Translations under genes and position numbers: made by a program
Assembly (NCBI GenBank): GCA_964557575.1
Contig: CAZLBC010000028.1
Location: 1-54,737 of the forward strand
Direction of reading: 5' to 3'
Length of the DNA: 54,737 nucleotides
Source: CAZLBC01 sp964557575
GTDB lineage: Bacteria; Planctomycetota; Phycisphaerae; SM23-33
Shown here: positions 18,681-27,269 of the stretch, piece after piece
Layout of the letters: the number at the start of each line of letters is the position of its first letter
Numbering within the stretch: the first letter of the stretch is position 1
The notes under the pieces: model-generated
Databases searched by the model: none
Told to the model about the DNA's origin: nothing
The model's input: only the letters and a program-made list of their open reading frames with translations

Positions 18681-19228
18681 GGATCGGGTTCCTCCAATCG
18701 CTTTCTGCTCTTTTTCCTGAGGATGACCGTCGCGCCGATGATCGACGCGAAGAGAACGGTGGCCTCGCCGAGCGTGTCGTACGCCCGGAAATCCAGTATC
18801 ACCGCCGCCACCAGGTTGGCGGCCCCGGTTTCCCCGAGCCCCCTGCTGATGTACGCCGGTGAAGCCGATCCTTCAGCCAGTGTAAACACGGCCGTGCCGA
18901 ATGCCGGGAGACTGTCGAACAGGCGCACACCGGCAATCAGGATTACCAGCAGTATGCCGACCGAGACGACCACGCCGAAAAATTCGCGGTCACCGCTGAT
19001 CGCCGTGATCTTGCGGGATACCGTGGCCCTGATCAGGATCACCAGCGCCAGGATCTCGACAACGATCTGGGTAAGGGCTATGTCCGGGGCGTGGAGGAAG
19101 AGAAACAGCAGGGAGCTGAAGAAACCGACCGCGCCGACGGATATCACGGCGCTCAGCAGATCCCTGGTTTCCACCGCGACGACCGCGGCGATGATCATGA
19201 ATATCAGTAACAGGTAACATATCGTCAT
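18677..19228 (-). CDS. MbhD/MbhE-type fused subunit (MnhA C-terminal region)
   Basis: This 183-residue membrane protein combines a DUF4040/MbhD part (LHAPDIALTQIVVEILALV) with an MbhE part (LVAAVILDFRAYDTLGEATVLF). In Mrp antiporters both lie in the C-terminus of MnhA; in archaeal Mbh they are separate genes. The ATG at 19228 has GAGG at 6 bp; a start 10 codons earlier would run into the upstream gene. It links the hydrogenase core to the Mrp block. Confidence 0.85.
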   Translation of the reverse strand: MTICYLLLIFMIIAAVVAVETRDLLSAVISVGAVGFFSSLLFLFLHAPDIALTQIVVEILALVILIRATVSRKITAISGDREFFGVVVSVGILLVILIAGVRLFDSLPAFGTAVFTLAEGSASPAYISRGLGETGAANLVAAVILDFRAYDTLGEATVLFASIIGATVILRKKSRKRLEEPDP

Positions 19229-19235
19229 GGCAACC

Positions 19236-21098
19236 TCACAGGTGTCCCAGCAGGACACAGAGTATCAGCAGAAAACCGAGTATGACCCAGGTCAGATAGG
19301 TCGGCAGTATCCCGCTGTGGAGTTTCTTCAGCAGGCCGGTGAGAGACAGCCCCAGCCTCCCGGCCTGATCATACAGGTCGAAATAGCCTTTTTCCTGTGC
19401 GGCGTACAGCGTGTCCAGCGGCCTGATTCGGGAAACCGTCTTGTAGAAATCGGTCCCCGGTATAATCATCTCATCGCTGTCCTGCGACTCCCCGCAGTCC
19501 CAGGTGGGCACCGTCTTTATCTTCTTCTCCATCTTCGAAAAGAGGAGCACCAGCAGGCCCACGATCAGGCCCAGCAGCAGGAAGGTCGTGGCGAGAAGCG
19601 AATTCCAGCTCCCGATGATCACCGTGCCCGTCTCGATCGCCAGCGCGGGGTAAATGAGTGTCTTCAGGGGGACAACGTAGTAGACGCCAAGGCCGATACA
19701 GAGGGCGGCGAGCACGATCATCGGCACCGTCATGAGGAGGGGCACCTCGCGGGTATCCTCCAGGCGGCCGGGCAGGCGCGAGAGAAAAACCGAGTGCAGG
19801 AGTTTGACGAACGAGGCGAGCGTCAGGGCGCTGCCGAATACCGCCGCCGCCAGCCACAGCGGCCACAGCGCGGCCACAACACTCCCGCTCCCGAGGCTGC
19901 CCATTTCAACCACGCCCTGGTAGACCATCCATTTCGACACAAACCCGTTGAAGGGCGGGACCCCGGAAATACTCAGGGCGGCGATGAAAAAACAGGTGAA
20001 TGTCACCGGCATTGTTCGGCCCAGCCCTCCCAGTTCATCCAGTTCCGTCGTTCCCGCCGATTTTTCAACGGCCCCGCCGCCCAGGAACAGGCAGCACTTG
20101 TAGATGGCATTATTCAGCATGTGAAAGACGCCGCCGGCGATTCCCACCGGCGTCAGGGTCGCGATGCCGAGTAGCATGTAGCCGACCTGGCTGACCGCAT
20201 GGTAGGAAAGGAGCTTCTTGAGATTATGCTGCATCATGGCCACCATGACCGCGATGAGTATCGTCCCGGTCCCGATAATCGCGAGCACCAGGCTCAGCGC
20301 CGGAGATTCCAGGATGAAAATGGTCCCCACGCACAACACCAGGAGGTAAATGCCCAGCAGCTTGTCCACGGCGGCCGGCAGCAGGGCCATCACCGACGTC
20401 GGCGCGTATGCGCCGCTCGTGGGCACCCACGTATGGAGCGGCATCGCCCCCGCTTTTGTAATGGCCGCGGTCATCAGGAGCAGAAAGGCGATAATGACCA
20501 TGGGGCCGTTGGTAAACAGGCCCATTGCCGAAATCCGAAACGTGCCCGTGAGGGCCCAGACCATGACGGCCCCCAGCAGGAACGCACCGTCGGAAAAACC
20601 GATCATCGCAAAGCTCTTCGTTGCCGCAAAATGCGCGTGCCGTCCCCCGGTCGAGATCAGGAGGTACAGGGCTGCGGTGACGATCTCCCAGCAGATAAGA
20701 AGCAGCAGGATGTGGTCGGCCAGGAGAATGCCCGCCGCACCGCCGATCGCCAGCAGGATCGAGCCGTAGTAGAGGTTGGCCTTTTCAGGCCCGCCCCCCC
20801 TGACCGAATACAGGGTGATCAGGAAACCGAACAGCGCGGCGAAGAGAAAGAAGAATACGCCGAGTCCCGTGGCCCTGAGCGCGAGGTCCAGTTCCATGCC
20901 GCCGAGGTTCAGTATCGGGAGGAAAAAGGTACAGTCCTCCCCGCAGAACAGTGTTACGGCGAAGGCGAACATACCGGCGGACAGGAAGAGTGCAATGGTG
21001 CCGTGCGTAAACTTGAACCGCGCCGGGAGAAACAGAAGCAGGAATCCCGCCAGCATCGGCACCACGACCGGAATTATCAGCAGATTACCCACCGGCAT
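19236..21098 (-). CDS. NuoL/EchA-like antiporter subunit of the hydrogenase
   Basis: This protein of about 620 residues has some 16 predicted membrane helices of the NuoL fold, with KAGAMPLHTWVPTSGAYAP and HMLNNAIYKCCLFL. The C-terminal TWDCGESQ is typical of EchA/HyfB-type subunits. It is a second antiporter-like subunit besides MnhD. The start is ATG 21098 or GTG 21092; GGAG lies 1 bp before the ATG and 7 bp before the GTG, which favours GTG. Either overlaps the end of the large-subunit gene. Confidence 0.9.
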   Translation of the reverse strand: MPVGNLLIIPVVVPMLAGFLLLFLPARFKFTHGTIALFLSAGMFAFAVTLFCGEDCTFFLPILNLGGMELDLALRATGLGVFFFLFAALFGFLITLYSVRGGGPEKANLYYGSILLAIGGAAGILLADHILLLLICWEIVTAALYLLISTGGRHAHFAATKSFAMIGFSDGAFLLGAVMVWALTGTFRISAMGLFTNGPMVIIAFLLLMTAAITKAGAMPLHTWVPTSGAYAPTSVMALLPAAVDKLLGIYLLVLCVGTIFILESPALSLVLAIIGTGTILIAVMVAMMQHNLKKLLSYHAVSQVGYMLLGIATLTPVGIAGGVFHMLNNAIYKCCLFLGGGAVEKSAGTTELDELGGLGRTMPVTFTCFFIAALSISGVPPFNGFVSKWMVYQGVVEMGSLGSGSVVAALWPLWLAAAVFGSALTLASFVKLLHSVFLSRLPGRLEDTREVPLLMTVPMIVLAALCIGLGVYYVVPLKTLIYPALAIETGTVIIGSWNSLLATTFLLLGLIVGLLVLLFSKMEKKIKTVPTWDCGESQDSDEMIIPGTDFYKTVSRIRPLDTLYAAQEKGYFDLYDQAGRLGLSLTGLLKKLHSGILPTYLTWVILGFLLILCVLLGHL

Positions 21099-22308
21099 AC
21101 TCCTTTGCGGACCTCGCGCCGTCGCATTCACGTCGCAATTGTTCGGTCTTTTTCCTGCTCAACTGCAGCAGCCGCCGGTAATCGTGCGTCACGTCCCCGC
21201 GGGAATCGACGACGGCGAGCCGCTCGGTGCAACTGTAGCACGGATCGACAGATGCCAGCGTCAGTGTTACATCAGCGATATGTTCCCCGATACAGGTCGC
21301 CTTGCACGACGGGACGTTGACGTAGCTGGGGGCCCGGGCCTTGTGGCGTACCGGCCGGTTGCCCCCGTCGCTGCGGACGTAATGAAACGTCTCACCCCGG
21401 GGCGCCTCGGCGTGCCCGACGCCCTCGCCGGGGGGAATATCCCTGACCGCGACGGCAATCGGCCCGCCGGGCAGCTTGTCCAGCGCCTGCCTGATGATCT
21501 TGATCGCTTCGAGCGTTTCCAGCAGCCGGACAACGGCCTTGGCGAACACGTCCCCCGCGGGCTGCGTGATCACGTTCCAGTCCAGTTCGCCGTACGCCGC
21601 GTAGGGATCGTCGTGCCTGACGTCTATCGCGATGCCGCTGCCCCGCGCCGTGGGGCCCGTGACGGCATACCTGATTCCGTCCTCCCGGGTCAGGATGCCG
21701 ACTCCCTTGAGCCGGGCGTGGATGACGGGATCGTCGAGGACCGCCTTGGTGAGCATATCCGTCTTCTTCTCGATCTCGTCGAGATCCTTCCTGATCTCGG
21801 GAACCATTTCGTCGGCAATATTCTCCCGGCAGCCGCCGACTTTCACGTTGCCGTAGTTGTTCCGGTTGCCCGTGATCTTCTCGAGGAGGTCGAGGACCGG
21901 CTCGCGGTACTTCCACGCCCACATGAAAACCGTATCGTACCCGATGAAGTGTCCGCCGAGGCCGACCCAGAGGAGGTGGCTGTGGATCCGTTCCAGTTCG
22001 GCGATGATCGTCCGCACGTACCGCGCCCGGTCCGGCGGGGTCACGCCGGCAATCTCCTCGACCGCGTGGACGTAGGCCAGCGGATGGGAGGCCGAGCAGA
22101 TCCCGCAGATCCGCGAGACCAAATAGGGCACCTGGTCGAACTGGAGCGTCTCGCTGATCGCCTCTATGCCGCGGTGGTTGTAGGATATCCTCACGTCGAT
22201 ATCCGTGACGACCTCGCCCTCGATGGTCAGTTGAAAGAACTCCATCTCCTCCTGGAGCGGGTGGAGCGGGCCGATTGCAAGTACCGGTTTGTTTACGGTC
22301 TTTTTCAT
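21085..22308 (-). CDS. Group 4 membrane-bound [NiFe] hydrogenase large subunit
   Basis: This 407-residue catalytic subunit belongs to the EchE/MbhL/HycE branch. Both nickel motifs are intact: RICGICSASH (Cys68, Cys71) and DPCYSCTER (Cys357, Cys360). These cysteines separate it from complex I NuoD. A 44-residue tail follows Arg363, as in HycE precursors, and the operon encodes a HycI-type protease. The ATG at 22308 overlaps the stop of the NuoC-like gene (ATGA); the open frame upstream is antisense noise. Confidence 0.93.
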   Translation of the reverse strand: MKKTVNKPVLAIGPLHPLQEEMEFFQLTIEGEVVTDIDVRISYNHRGIEAISETLQFDQVPYLVSRICGICSASHPLAYVHAVEEIAGVTPPDRARYVRTIIAELERIHSHLLWVGLGGHFIGYDTVFMWAWKYREPVLDLLEKITGNRNNYGNVKVGGCRENIADEMVPEIRKDLDEIEKKTDMLTKAVLDDPVIHARLKGVGILTREDGIRYAVTGPTARGSGIAIDVRHDDPYAAYGELDWNVITQPAGDVFAKAVVRLLETLEAIKIIRQALDKLPGGPIAVAVRDIPPGEGVGHAEAPRGETFHYVRSDGGNRPVRHKARAPSYVNVPSCKATCIGEHIADVTLTLASVDPCYSCTERLAVVDSRGDVTHDYRRLLQLSRKKTEQLRRECDGARSAKEYAGG

Positions 22309-22766
22309 TGCTCTACCCCTTCCCCGGCGACCGGGGATTTCTTTCTCAGGGGATACACCCCCTCCGGCCAGTCGTCGGCGAGTATCAGGCGCCGCATGTC
22401 GGGATGGTCCTTGAAATCTATCCCCAGCAGGTCGTGTATCTCCCGCTCTATCCACGCCGCGGCCGGCAGAAAGGTCGCGATCGAATCGACGGCGGGATGC
22501 GCCCGGTCACGGATAACGGCCCGCAGGTTCACCACGCAGCCCTCGGGGTCGTGGGCGTAGTGATAGATGATCTCGAAACAACCCCCCGGGTCGCTGCCGG
22601 AGGCGATGACGAACCGCAGCCCCAGGTCCTCGAAGAGGAACCGGTTGAGCTCGCGGACGTTTTCCGCCTCGCAGGTCATGTATATCCGGTGGGGATGGGG
22701 ACGGTCCAGGGCGGTAAGCCGATCCGCCGCCCCGGCGATCTTTTCAAACAGTTCCTCGCGATTCAT
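22305..22766 (-). CDS. NuoC/EchD-like hydrogenase subunit
   Basis: This 153-residue soluble subunit matches the 30-kDa complex I family; the signature WIEREIHDLLGIDFKDHPDMRRLIL lies near residues 115-140 and LRKKSPV at the C-terminus. It scaffolds the large subunit. The ATG at 22766 has GAGG and GGAA upstream. It starts 10 bp after the small-subunit gene. Confidence 0.92.
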   Translation of the reverse strand: MNREELFEKIAGAADRLTALDRPHPHRIYMTCEAENVRELNRFLFEDLGLRFVIASGSDPGGCFEIIYHYAHDPEGCVVNLRAVIRDRAHPAVDSIATFLPAAAWIEREIHDLLGIDFKDHPDMRRLILADDWPEGVYPLRKKSPVAGEGVEQ

Positions 22767-22776
22767 TTCCAACACC

Positions 22777-23208
22777 TCAGAGTGCCCCGAGGGCCTTGAC
22801 CACACCCGCGATAATCGCCTCGGGCTTCGGCGGACAACCCGGCACGTACGCAATGATCGCGTCGGGGTCCTCTTCCTTGATAATCTTGTCGACCGGGCCG
22901 ACCATGTGGTAGCCGTTGGTAAAAATACCCTTGTCGCACGCGCAGGCCCCGATGGCAAAGACAACGCAGGGCTTCGGTGTCTGCCGGTACACCTCCACGA
23001 GCCGGGGTGCCGCCTGGGCGGTGACGCCTCCCGTGACCAGGAGGGCGTCGGCGTGCCGCGGGGAGCCGACCAGCTTGATACCGAACCGCTCGACGTCGAA
23101 CTTGGGCGTGAGGACGTTGACCACCTCGATATCGCAGTTGTTGCACGCCCCGGTATTCACGTGAAACACCCACGGCGACTTTTTCAGAGACCACGTATTC
23201 ACATTCAT
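22777..23208 (-). CDS. Group 4 hydrogenase small subunit (NuoB/EchC/MbhJ-like)
   Basis: This 143-residue protein holds the proximal [4Fe-4S] cluster. Cysteines are Cys22 and Cys25 (GACNNCD), Cys89/Cys91 (GACACD) and Cys125 (PGCPPKPE), the group 4 pattern. It is full length and contacts the NuoH-like membrane subunit and the NuoD-like large subunit. Confidence 0.93.
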   Translation of the reverse strand: MNVNTWSLKKSPWVFHVNTGACNNCDIEVVNVLTPKFDVERFGIKLVGSPRHADALLVTGGVTAQAAPRLVEVYRQTPKPCVVFAIGACACDKGIFTNGYHMVGPVDKIIKEEDPDAIIAYVPGCPPKPEAIIAGVVKALGAL

Positions 23209-23217
23209 ATCCGTTTC

Positions 23218-24153
23218 CTACAACCACGCCACGTCGAGGTTCATTCCCAACGATGCCAGGGCAACGGCAACAACAAGGGCGAGACCGCAATATATCCAGA
23301 AGAATTTCATCGCCTGATCGATCCGAACCCGCGGGTTCGTGTTCTTGATCAGGATCACGAGCACGAGTACGAGCAGGTATTTTCCTATCCCCGCCCACAC
23401 CGGATCGAAGCCCCCCAGGAATACCACCACCAGAAAGATGGGCAGGGCGACCAGCATCATGGCCTGCATGAGCTTCCAGACGGCCAGGAGCCCCCCGGAA
23501 TACTCGATGAGAACGCCGCCGGCCAGTTCCGTTTCCGCCTCCGCCATGTCGAAGGGAGTAAACCCGAGTTTCGCGTGGACGCAGAGCAAGGCGACGAGGA
23601 ACGCCAGGCACCCGGAGATGCTCAACACCGGGGTTCGGGCGGCAAGCCCCGCCAGGGACAGGTCGCCGCCGCTCTTGATGAGCACCACGATCAGCGCCAG
23701 TACCAGCGGAAGCTCGTAGCTGATCACCAGTTTCATCTCGCGGGCGGTCCCGATCGCGGCGTGCGGGCTGCCGCTGGCCGAACTCCCCAGTATCAGGGCG
23801 AGGGACGGGAAGAGCGTCAGGTAGAGCGCGACGATGAGATCCCCGAGCGGCATATCGGCCGGGGCGACGATAACGCCCCAGAGGACCACCGAGAGCAGCA
23901 GGATGCCGGACAACCCGACCAGGGGCGCGGCGATGAACAGCAGCCTGCTGCTGCGGTCCGGGATCAGTATCTCCTTGCCCATGAGCTTCAACACGTCCAT
24001 AAGCGGCTGGTACGGGGGCGGGCCGACGCGCCACTGGACCATTGCGCTGACTTTCCTGACCAGCCATGAGGCAACCAGTCCCAGGGCAACCGTAAAAAGA
24101 AAACCCGGAAAGATCAGGACCCAAAAGACATTCTTCAAACTTTCGAGCAGCAT
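23218..24153 (-). CDS. NuoH/EchB/MbhM-like membrane subunit
   Basis: This 311-residue polytopic protein has about eight helices. The conserved loop KLGFTPFDMAEAETELAGGVLIEYSG matches the NuoH quinone-site/coupling loop, and VQWRVGPPPYQPLMDVLKL is the N-terminal signature. It anchors the hydrogenase arm to the ion-pumping arm. It lies 9 bp before the small-subunit gene in operon order. Confidence 0.92.
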   Translation of the reverse strand: MLLESLKNVFWVLIFPGFLFTVALGLVASWLVRKVSAMVQWRVGPPPYQPLMDVLKLMGKEILIPDRSSRLLFIAAPLVGLSGILLLSVVLWGVIVAPADMPLGDLIVALYLTLFPSLALILGSSASGSPHAAIGTAREMKLVISYELPLVLALIVVLIKSGGDLSLAGLAARTPVLSISGCLAFLVALLCVHAKLGFTPFDMAEAETELAGGVLIEYSGGLLAVWKLMQAMMLVALPIFLVVVFLGGFDPVWAGIGKYLLVLVLVILIKNTNPRVRIDQAMKFFWIYCGLALVVAVALASLGMNLDVAWL

Positions 24154-24157
24154 GGGG

Positions 24158-24673
24158 CTATGCCTTCTCTTTCAATTGCGGTGTCCACAGGTCGGACTCC
24201 GCGGACCTGACCAGGACGCCCGGAAACACCTCGGTCATATCGCCGGCAACCGCAACGTCGCCGTATTCGATCTCCCCGTTGCGACAGGTTTGAACGCACA
24301 GCGGCTTCTCGCCCGCCGCCAGCCGCCCCGCACACAGGTCGCAAACGCTGCCGGGAAAGGGTATAAGATCGGTATATATCGTACCGAACGGACACGCGAT
24401 CGCGCAGGTCCCGCACCCGGTGCACAGCATGGTGGCCCGCTTCAGGACCCCCTCGTCTTCCCTCTCCTGCGCGAGAACCTTCTCGAGGGCATCCCGGGGA
24501 CAGGCGCGAACGCACGGTGCCGCCGCGCACTTGCGGCATATCAGCGCAAAGCGAATCATTTCAAGCAGTGAATCGAAACCCTTGTTCCCGGGATGCTGAC
24601 TATACGAACACTGCACCCCGGATTCGGCCTGGGTTTCACACCGTGCGAGATCGATAATCAATTTGGCGGCCAT
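24158..24673 (-). CDS. HycB/HydN-like polyferredoxin
   Basis: This 171-residue protein has [4Fe-4S] motifs CRKCAAAPCVRACP and CTGCGTCAIACP, a further pair CDLC and CVQTC, and an N-terminal Cys pair. That is enough for three or four clusters, as in HycB/HydN. Lying between the FAD/NAD module and the hydrogenase core, it is the likely wire between them (inference). Confidence 0.88.
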   Translation of the reverse strand: MAAKLIIDLARCETQAESGVQCSYSQHPGNKGFDSLLEMIRFALICRKCAAAPCVRACPRDALEKVLAQEREDEGVLKRATMLCTGCGTCAIACPFGTIYTDLIPFPGSVCDLCAGRLAAGEKPLCVQTCRNGEIEYGDVAVAGDMTEVFPGVLVRSAESDLWTPQLKEKA

Positions 24674-24679
24674 GTCTTC

Positions 24680-25501
24680 TCAATCCCAAATGCCGGGGTA
24701 GTCTTTGACCTGTTCGTACGTGAACACCGGACCGTCCTTGCACACGTAATATTTTCCCAGCATGCAGTGTCCGCACTTGCCGACGCCGCAGCTCATGTTT
24801 TTTTCCATCGACAGGTATATCTGTTCAGGAGTAAACCCGAACTCGGTCAGTTTCAGAGTGGCGAATTTCATCATGATCGGGGGCCCGCAGACCACGGCGA
24901 CGGCGTCCGCAATCGCAACATCCTTCTCGTTGAGAATGGTCGTCACCACCCCGACGTTACCGTCCCACTCCCCGTCGCCCTCGTCGACGGTCAGGGCGAT
25001 ATCGACGCCGTCGATATCCTGCCACTCGCCAAACAGCGACTCCTTGTATATAAAATCCGCGGGCGCGCGGGCCCCGAACCGGCACACGACCTTCTTGAAC
25101 TCGCCGATCCGTTCGACGAGCGTCAGGAACAGCGACCTGATCGGGGCGAGTCCCACACCGCCGCCGACGATGTAGACCGCCTTTCCCGCGAATGCATCAA
25201 CGGGATAGCCGTTGCCGTACGGCCCGCGTATACCGACCTTCTGCCCCGCCGCACACTCGTGGAGAAGGCCGGTAATCCTGCCGGCCTTCATGATGGTGAT
25301 CTCCATGTTCTCCGTCACCGACGGGGAAGACGACGGGGTAAACGGCGCCTCCCCCTCGCCCGGCAGGGTCAACTCGACAAACTGTCCGGTCCTGAAACTG
25401 AACGCCGTGTCAGGGACAACGACAAAACTCTTGATGGTCGGGGATTCGTCGATAATCTCCGTGATCTGACCCCACATCGGCGTATAGAGATTTCCATTCA
25501 T
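24680..25501 (-). CDS. HydG/AsrB-like FAD/NAD(P)-binding reductase subunit
   Basis: This 273-residue protein is a ferredoxin-reductase-fold flavoprotein like the gamma subunit of archaeal sulfhydrogenases and AsrB. Residues 1-95 form the FAD domain. The NAD(P) domain has VYIVGGGVGLAPIRSL and the C-terminal CGVGKCGHCMLG...C (Cys238, 243, 246, 254) is a [2Fe-2S] site. It should exchange electrons with NAD(P)H. ATGA overlap with the HydB-like gene. Confidence 0.88.
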   Translation of the reverse strand: MNGNLYTPMWGQITEIIDESPTIKSFVVVPDTAFSFRTGQFVELTLPGEGEAPFTPSSSPSVTENMEITIMKAGRITGLLHECAAGQKVGIRGPYGNGYPVDAFAGKAVYIVGGGVGLAPIRSLFLTLVERIGEFKKVVCRFGARAPADFIYKESLFGEWQDIDGVDIALTVDEGDGEWDGNVGVVTTILNEKDVAIADAVAVVCGPPIMMKFATLKLTEFGFTPEQIYLSMEKNMSCGVGKCGHCMLGKYYVCKDGPVFTYEQVKDYPGIWD

Positions 25502-26532
25502 GTCGCGGCGCTCTTTTTCTCACGTTCTTCCCGCAGTTTTTTCAACACTTCCCGCATGTCTCCGTCGCCCATGCAGGCATCTATGCACCGCCCGCAGCCG
25601 ACACACATGCGAATACCGTGCCTCTCCAGGAAATAGACGAACTTGTGCAGAAAGCGGTGGCGTATCCGGTCGCCGAGGACCTCCCGGGGATTGGCGCCCC
25701 CGGCCACCGCGGCGTACTTCTGCCGCATGCAACTGTCCCACATCTTCATTTTCTCGAAATAGTCGCCCTCGCCCGCGTCGAAAAGGAAAAAGCAGTGGCA
25801 CGTCGGGCATACCCGCGTACACGCCTGGCATTCCACGCAGTCGCCGGCTTCCCGGTCAAAGACGTCGGATTCGATTCCCTGCCGGATCAACTCCTTCAGT
25901 TCGCCGGCGGGCATGTATTCGGCATTCTGTTCCTCAAGCCGTTTCCGAATTTCCTCCCGCCGCGCGTCACGGGCCGCAATCACCTCCGCGGGGGCTGTCG
26001 AAAAAATGCTGCCGTGCCGGGACATGAAAGCCGCTCCCTTTTCCGAACCCGCCTCGACGGTGAACCCGTCGCCGGCGGGGGAACAGTTCAGGTCGAAACC
26101 TTCCCGGGGAAATCCTTTTCCTTCAAAAAGCGTACAGAAACAGCTTTCGAGAATGTCGGTGCAATCACCGGACACGATGAACATGTTCTCCCGCCAGTTC
26201 ATGTACAGCGGGTCGCGAAATTCGTCTTCACCGAATACCGCATCCAGCACCTCCAGAGAGGCAAGGTCGCATTCCTTCAGTCCGAATACCGCGAACGGAT
26301 CGGGGCTCGGAAGCTCGCCCGCCTCCGGATACACGGCGGCCCTTTCAAGCGGGGGGAAGAGGAATTCCTTGGGAGGGGTGCAGGTGCGAACGGCATTGAA
26401 CGTCACTTCCATGGAGGTATCGTATCTGCCGAACACATAGTGTTCGTCGTTCTTGCAGGGGACATACAGGTCCATCTCCCCCGCCAGGGCCTCGATAAGC
26501 GGCTGCAGCCTGTCACTGTACGATACGTCCAT
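25498..26532 (-). CDS. HydB/AsrA-like 4Fe-4S dicluster subunit
   Basis: This protein of about 344 residues matches the beta subunit of sulfhydrogenases and AsrA. The C-terminal half has CVECQACTRVCPTCHC and CVGCGRCIDACMG, two [4Fe-4S] sites; the N-terminal half is the family domain with FLFPPLERAAVYPE. With the gamma subunit it forms an NAD(P)H electron module. ATG 26532 has GAGG at 5 bp; ATG 26550 overlaps the rex stop (ATGA) and is the alternative. Confidence 0.87.
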   Translation of the reverse strand: MDVSYSDRLQPLIEALAGEMDLYVPCKNDEHYVFGRYDTSMEVTFNAVRTCTPPKEFLFPPLERAAVYPEAGELPSPDPFAVFGLKECDLASLEVLDAVFGEDEFRDPLYMNWRENMFIVSGDCTDILESCFCTLFEGKGFPREGFDLNCSPAGDGFTVEAGSEKGAAFMSRHGSIFSTAPAEVIAARDARREEIRKRLEEQNAEYMPAGELKELIRQGIESDVFDREAGDCVECQACTRVCPTCHCFFLFDAGEGDYFEKMKMWDSCMRQKYAAVAGGANPREVLGDRIRHRFLHKFVYFLERHGIRMCVGCGRCIDACMGDGDMREVLKKLREEREKKSAAT

Positions 26533-26546
26533 CGTTACCTCGCATC

Positions 26547-27176
26547 TCATCCCTGTCCGGCGGGAAGATAGTAAGGAAGCCTGGCCAGGTCGGCGGCGAT
26601 GTCTATGGAAATCACCTTGACTCCCTTGGGCACATCCAGCCGGCAGGGCGCAAAATTGAGTATCCCCCGGACACCGGCATCCACCAGCGCGTCGCAGGTC
26701 TCCTGGGCATCCTCGGCCGGAACGGCGAGAATCGAAAACACGATCTGCTTTTTGCGAAGGATCTCCAGGCGCGACACATCCTTTATGATAATGCCGTATA
26801 CTTTTTTTCCGACCTTGCTTTTGTCACGGTCGAAGACCGCGACAATGTCGAAACCGTAGACGGAAAAGCCGGTATACCCGAGAAGGGCGGAGCCGAGGTT
26901 TCCGAAACCGACCAGTGCCGCCTCGTGCGTTTTCTTGAGCCGGAGGATTTCCTTGACCTTCCCGAGGAGCATATCCACCTTGTAGCCGACTCCCGGAATA
27001 CCGAACGCCCCGAAGTATGAAAGATCCTTGCGAATCTGGTTCGAATCGAGCCTGAGCAGATCGGCAAGATCGGCGCTGCTCACGGTTTCCACATGGTCCC
27101 CCGACAGGCCGACCAGCGCGCGGAGGTAGGACGACATTCTCTGGATAACCTCGTCAGGTATCCTGCCGTATCGCAT
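26547..27176 (-). CDS. rex: Redox-sensing transcriptional repressor Rex
   Basis: This 209-residue protein has an N-terminal winged helix (residues 1-75, with VSSADLADLLRLDSNQIRKDLSYFG) and a Rossmann NAD(H) domain (GFGNLGSALLGY). Rex represses at low NADH/NAD+ and releases DNA when NADH rises. It is the first gene of the hydrogenase operon, so it should control itself and all 17 genes behind it. AAGGG precedes the ATG. Two Rex-type operators lie 19-58 bp upstream. Confidence 0.95.
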   Translation of the reverse strand: MRYGRIPDEVIQRMSSYLRALVGLSGDHVETVSSADLADLLRLDSNQIRKDLSYFGAFGIPGVGYKVDMLLGKVKEILRLKKTHEAALVGFGNLGSALLGYTGFSVYGFDIVAVFDRDKSKVGKKVYGIIIKDVSRLEILRKKQIVFSILAVPAEDAQETCDALVDAGVRGILNFAPCRLDVPKGVKVISIDIAADLARLPYYLPAGQG

Positions 27177-27194
27177 GGACTGGTCCCTTGTCGC

Positions 27195-27234
27195 TTGCGA
27201 ACACGATCACATGAACTTGTGAACGCGTTCACCC
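27195..27234. promoter_or_regulatory. Two tandem Rex operators
   Basis: Site A (27217-27234) is TTGTGAACGCGTTCACCC, matching 12 of 14 fixed bases of the Rex consensus TTGTGAA-N4-TTCACAA with a perfect core palindrome. Site B (27195-27212) is TTGCGAACACGATCACAT, matching 11 of 14. They are 22 bp apart, two helical turns, so two Rex dimers could sit on the same face. Both lie between the -10 box and the rex start codon. Confidence 0.8.
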
Positions 27235-27239
27235 ACAGC

Positions 27240-27269
27240 TTTATACGACAGAAAGAATAGGGAAATCAA
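27240..27269 (-). promoter_or_regulatory. Promoter of the rex-hydrogenase operon
   Basis: Read on the minus strand, TTGATT (27264-27269) and TATAAA (27240-27245) are 18 bp apart. Transcription should begin near 27233, inside the first Rex operator, so Rex binding would block initiation. Confidence 0.65.

Noticed and set aside
21085..23208. Annotation of the NuoB-, C-, D-like genes as respiratory complex I
   Set aside because: The large subunit keeps all four NiFe cysteines and a HycI protease gene is present, so this is a group 4 hydrogenase.
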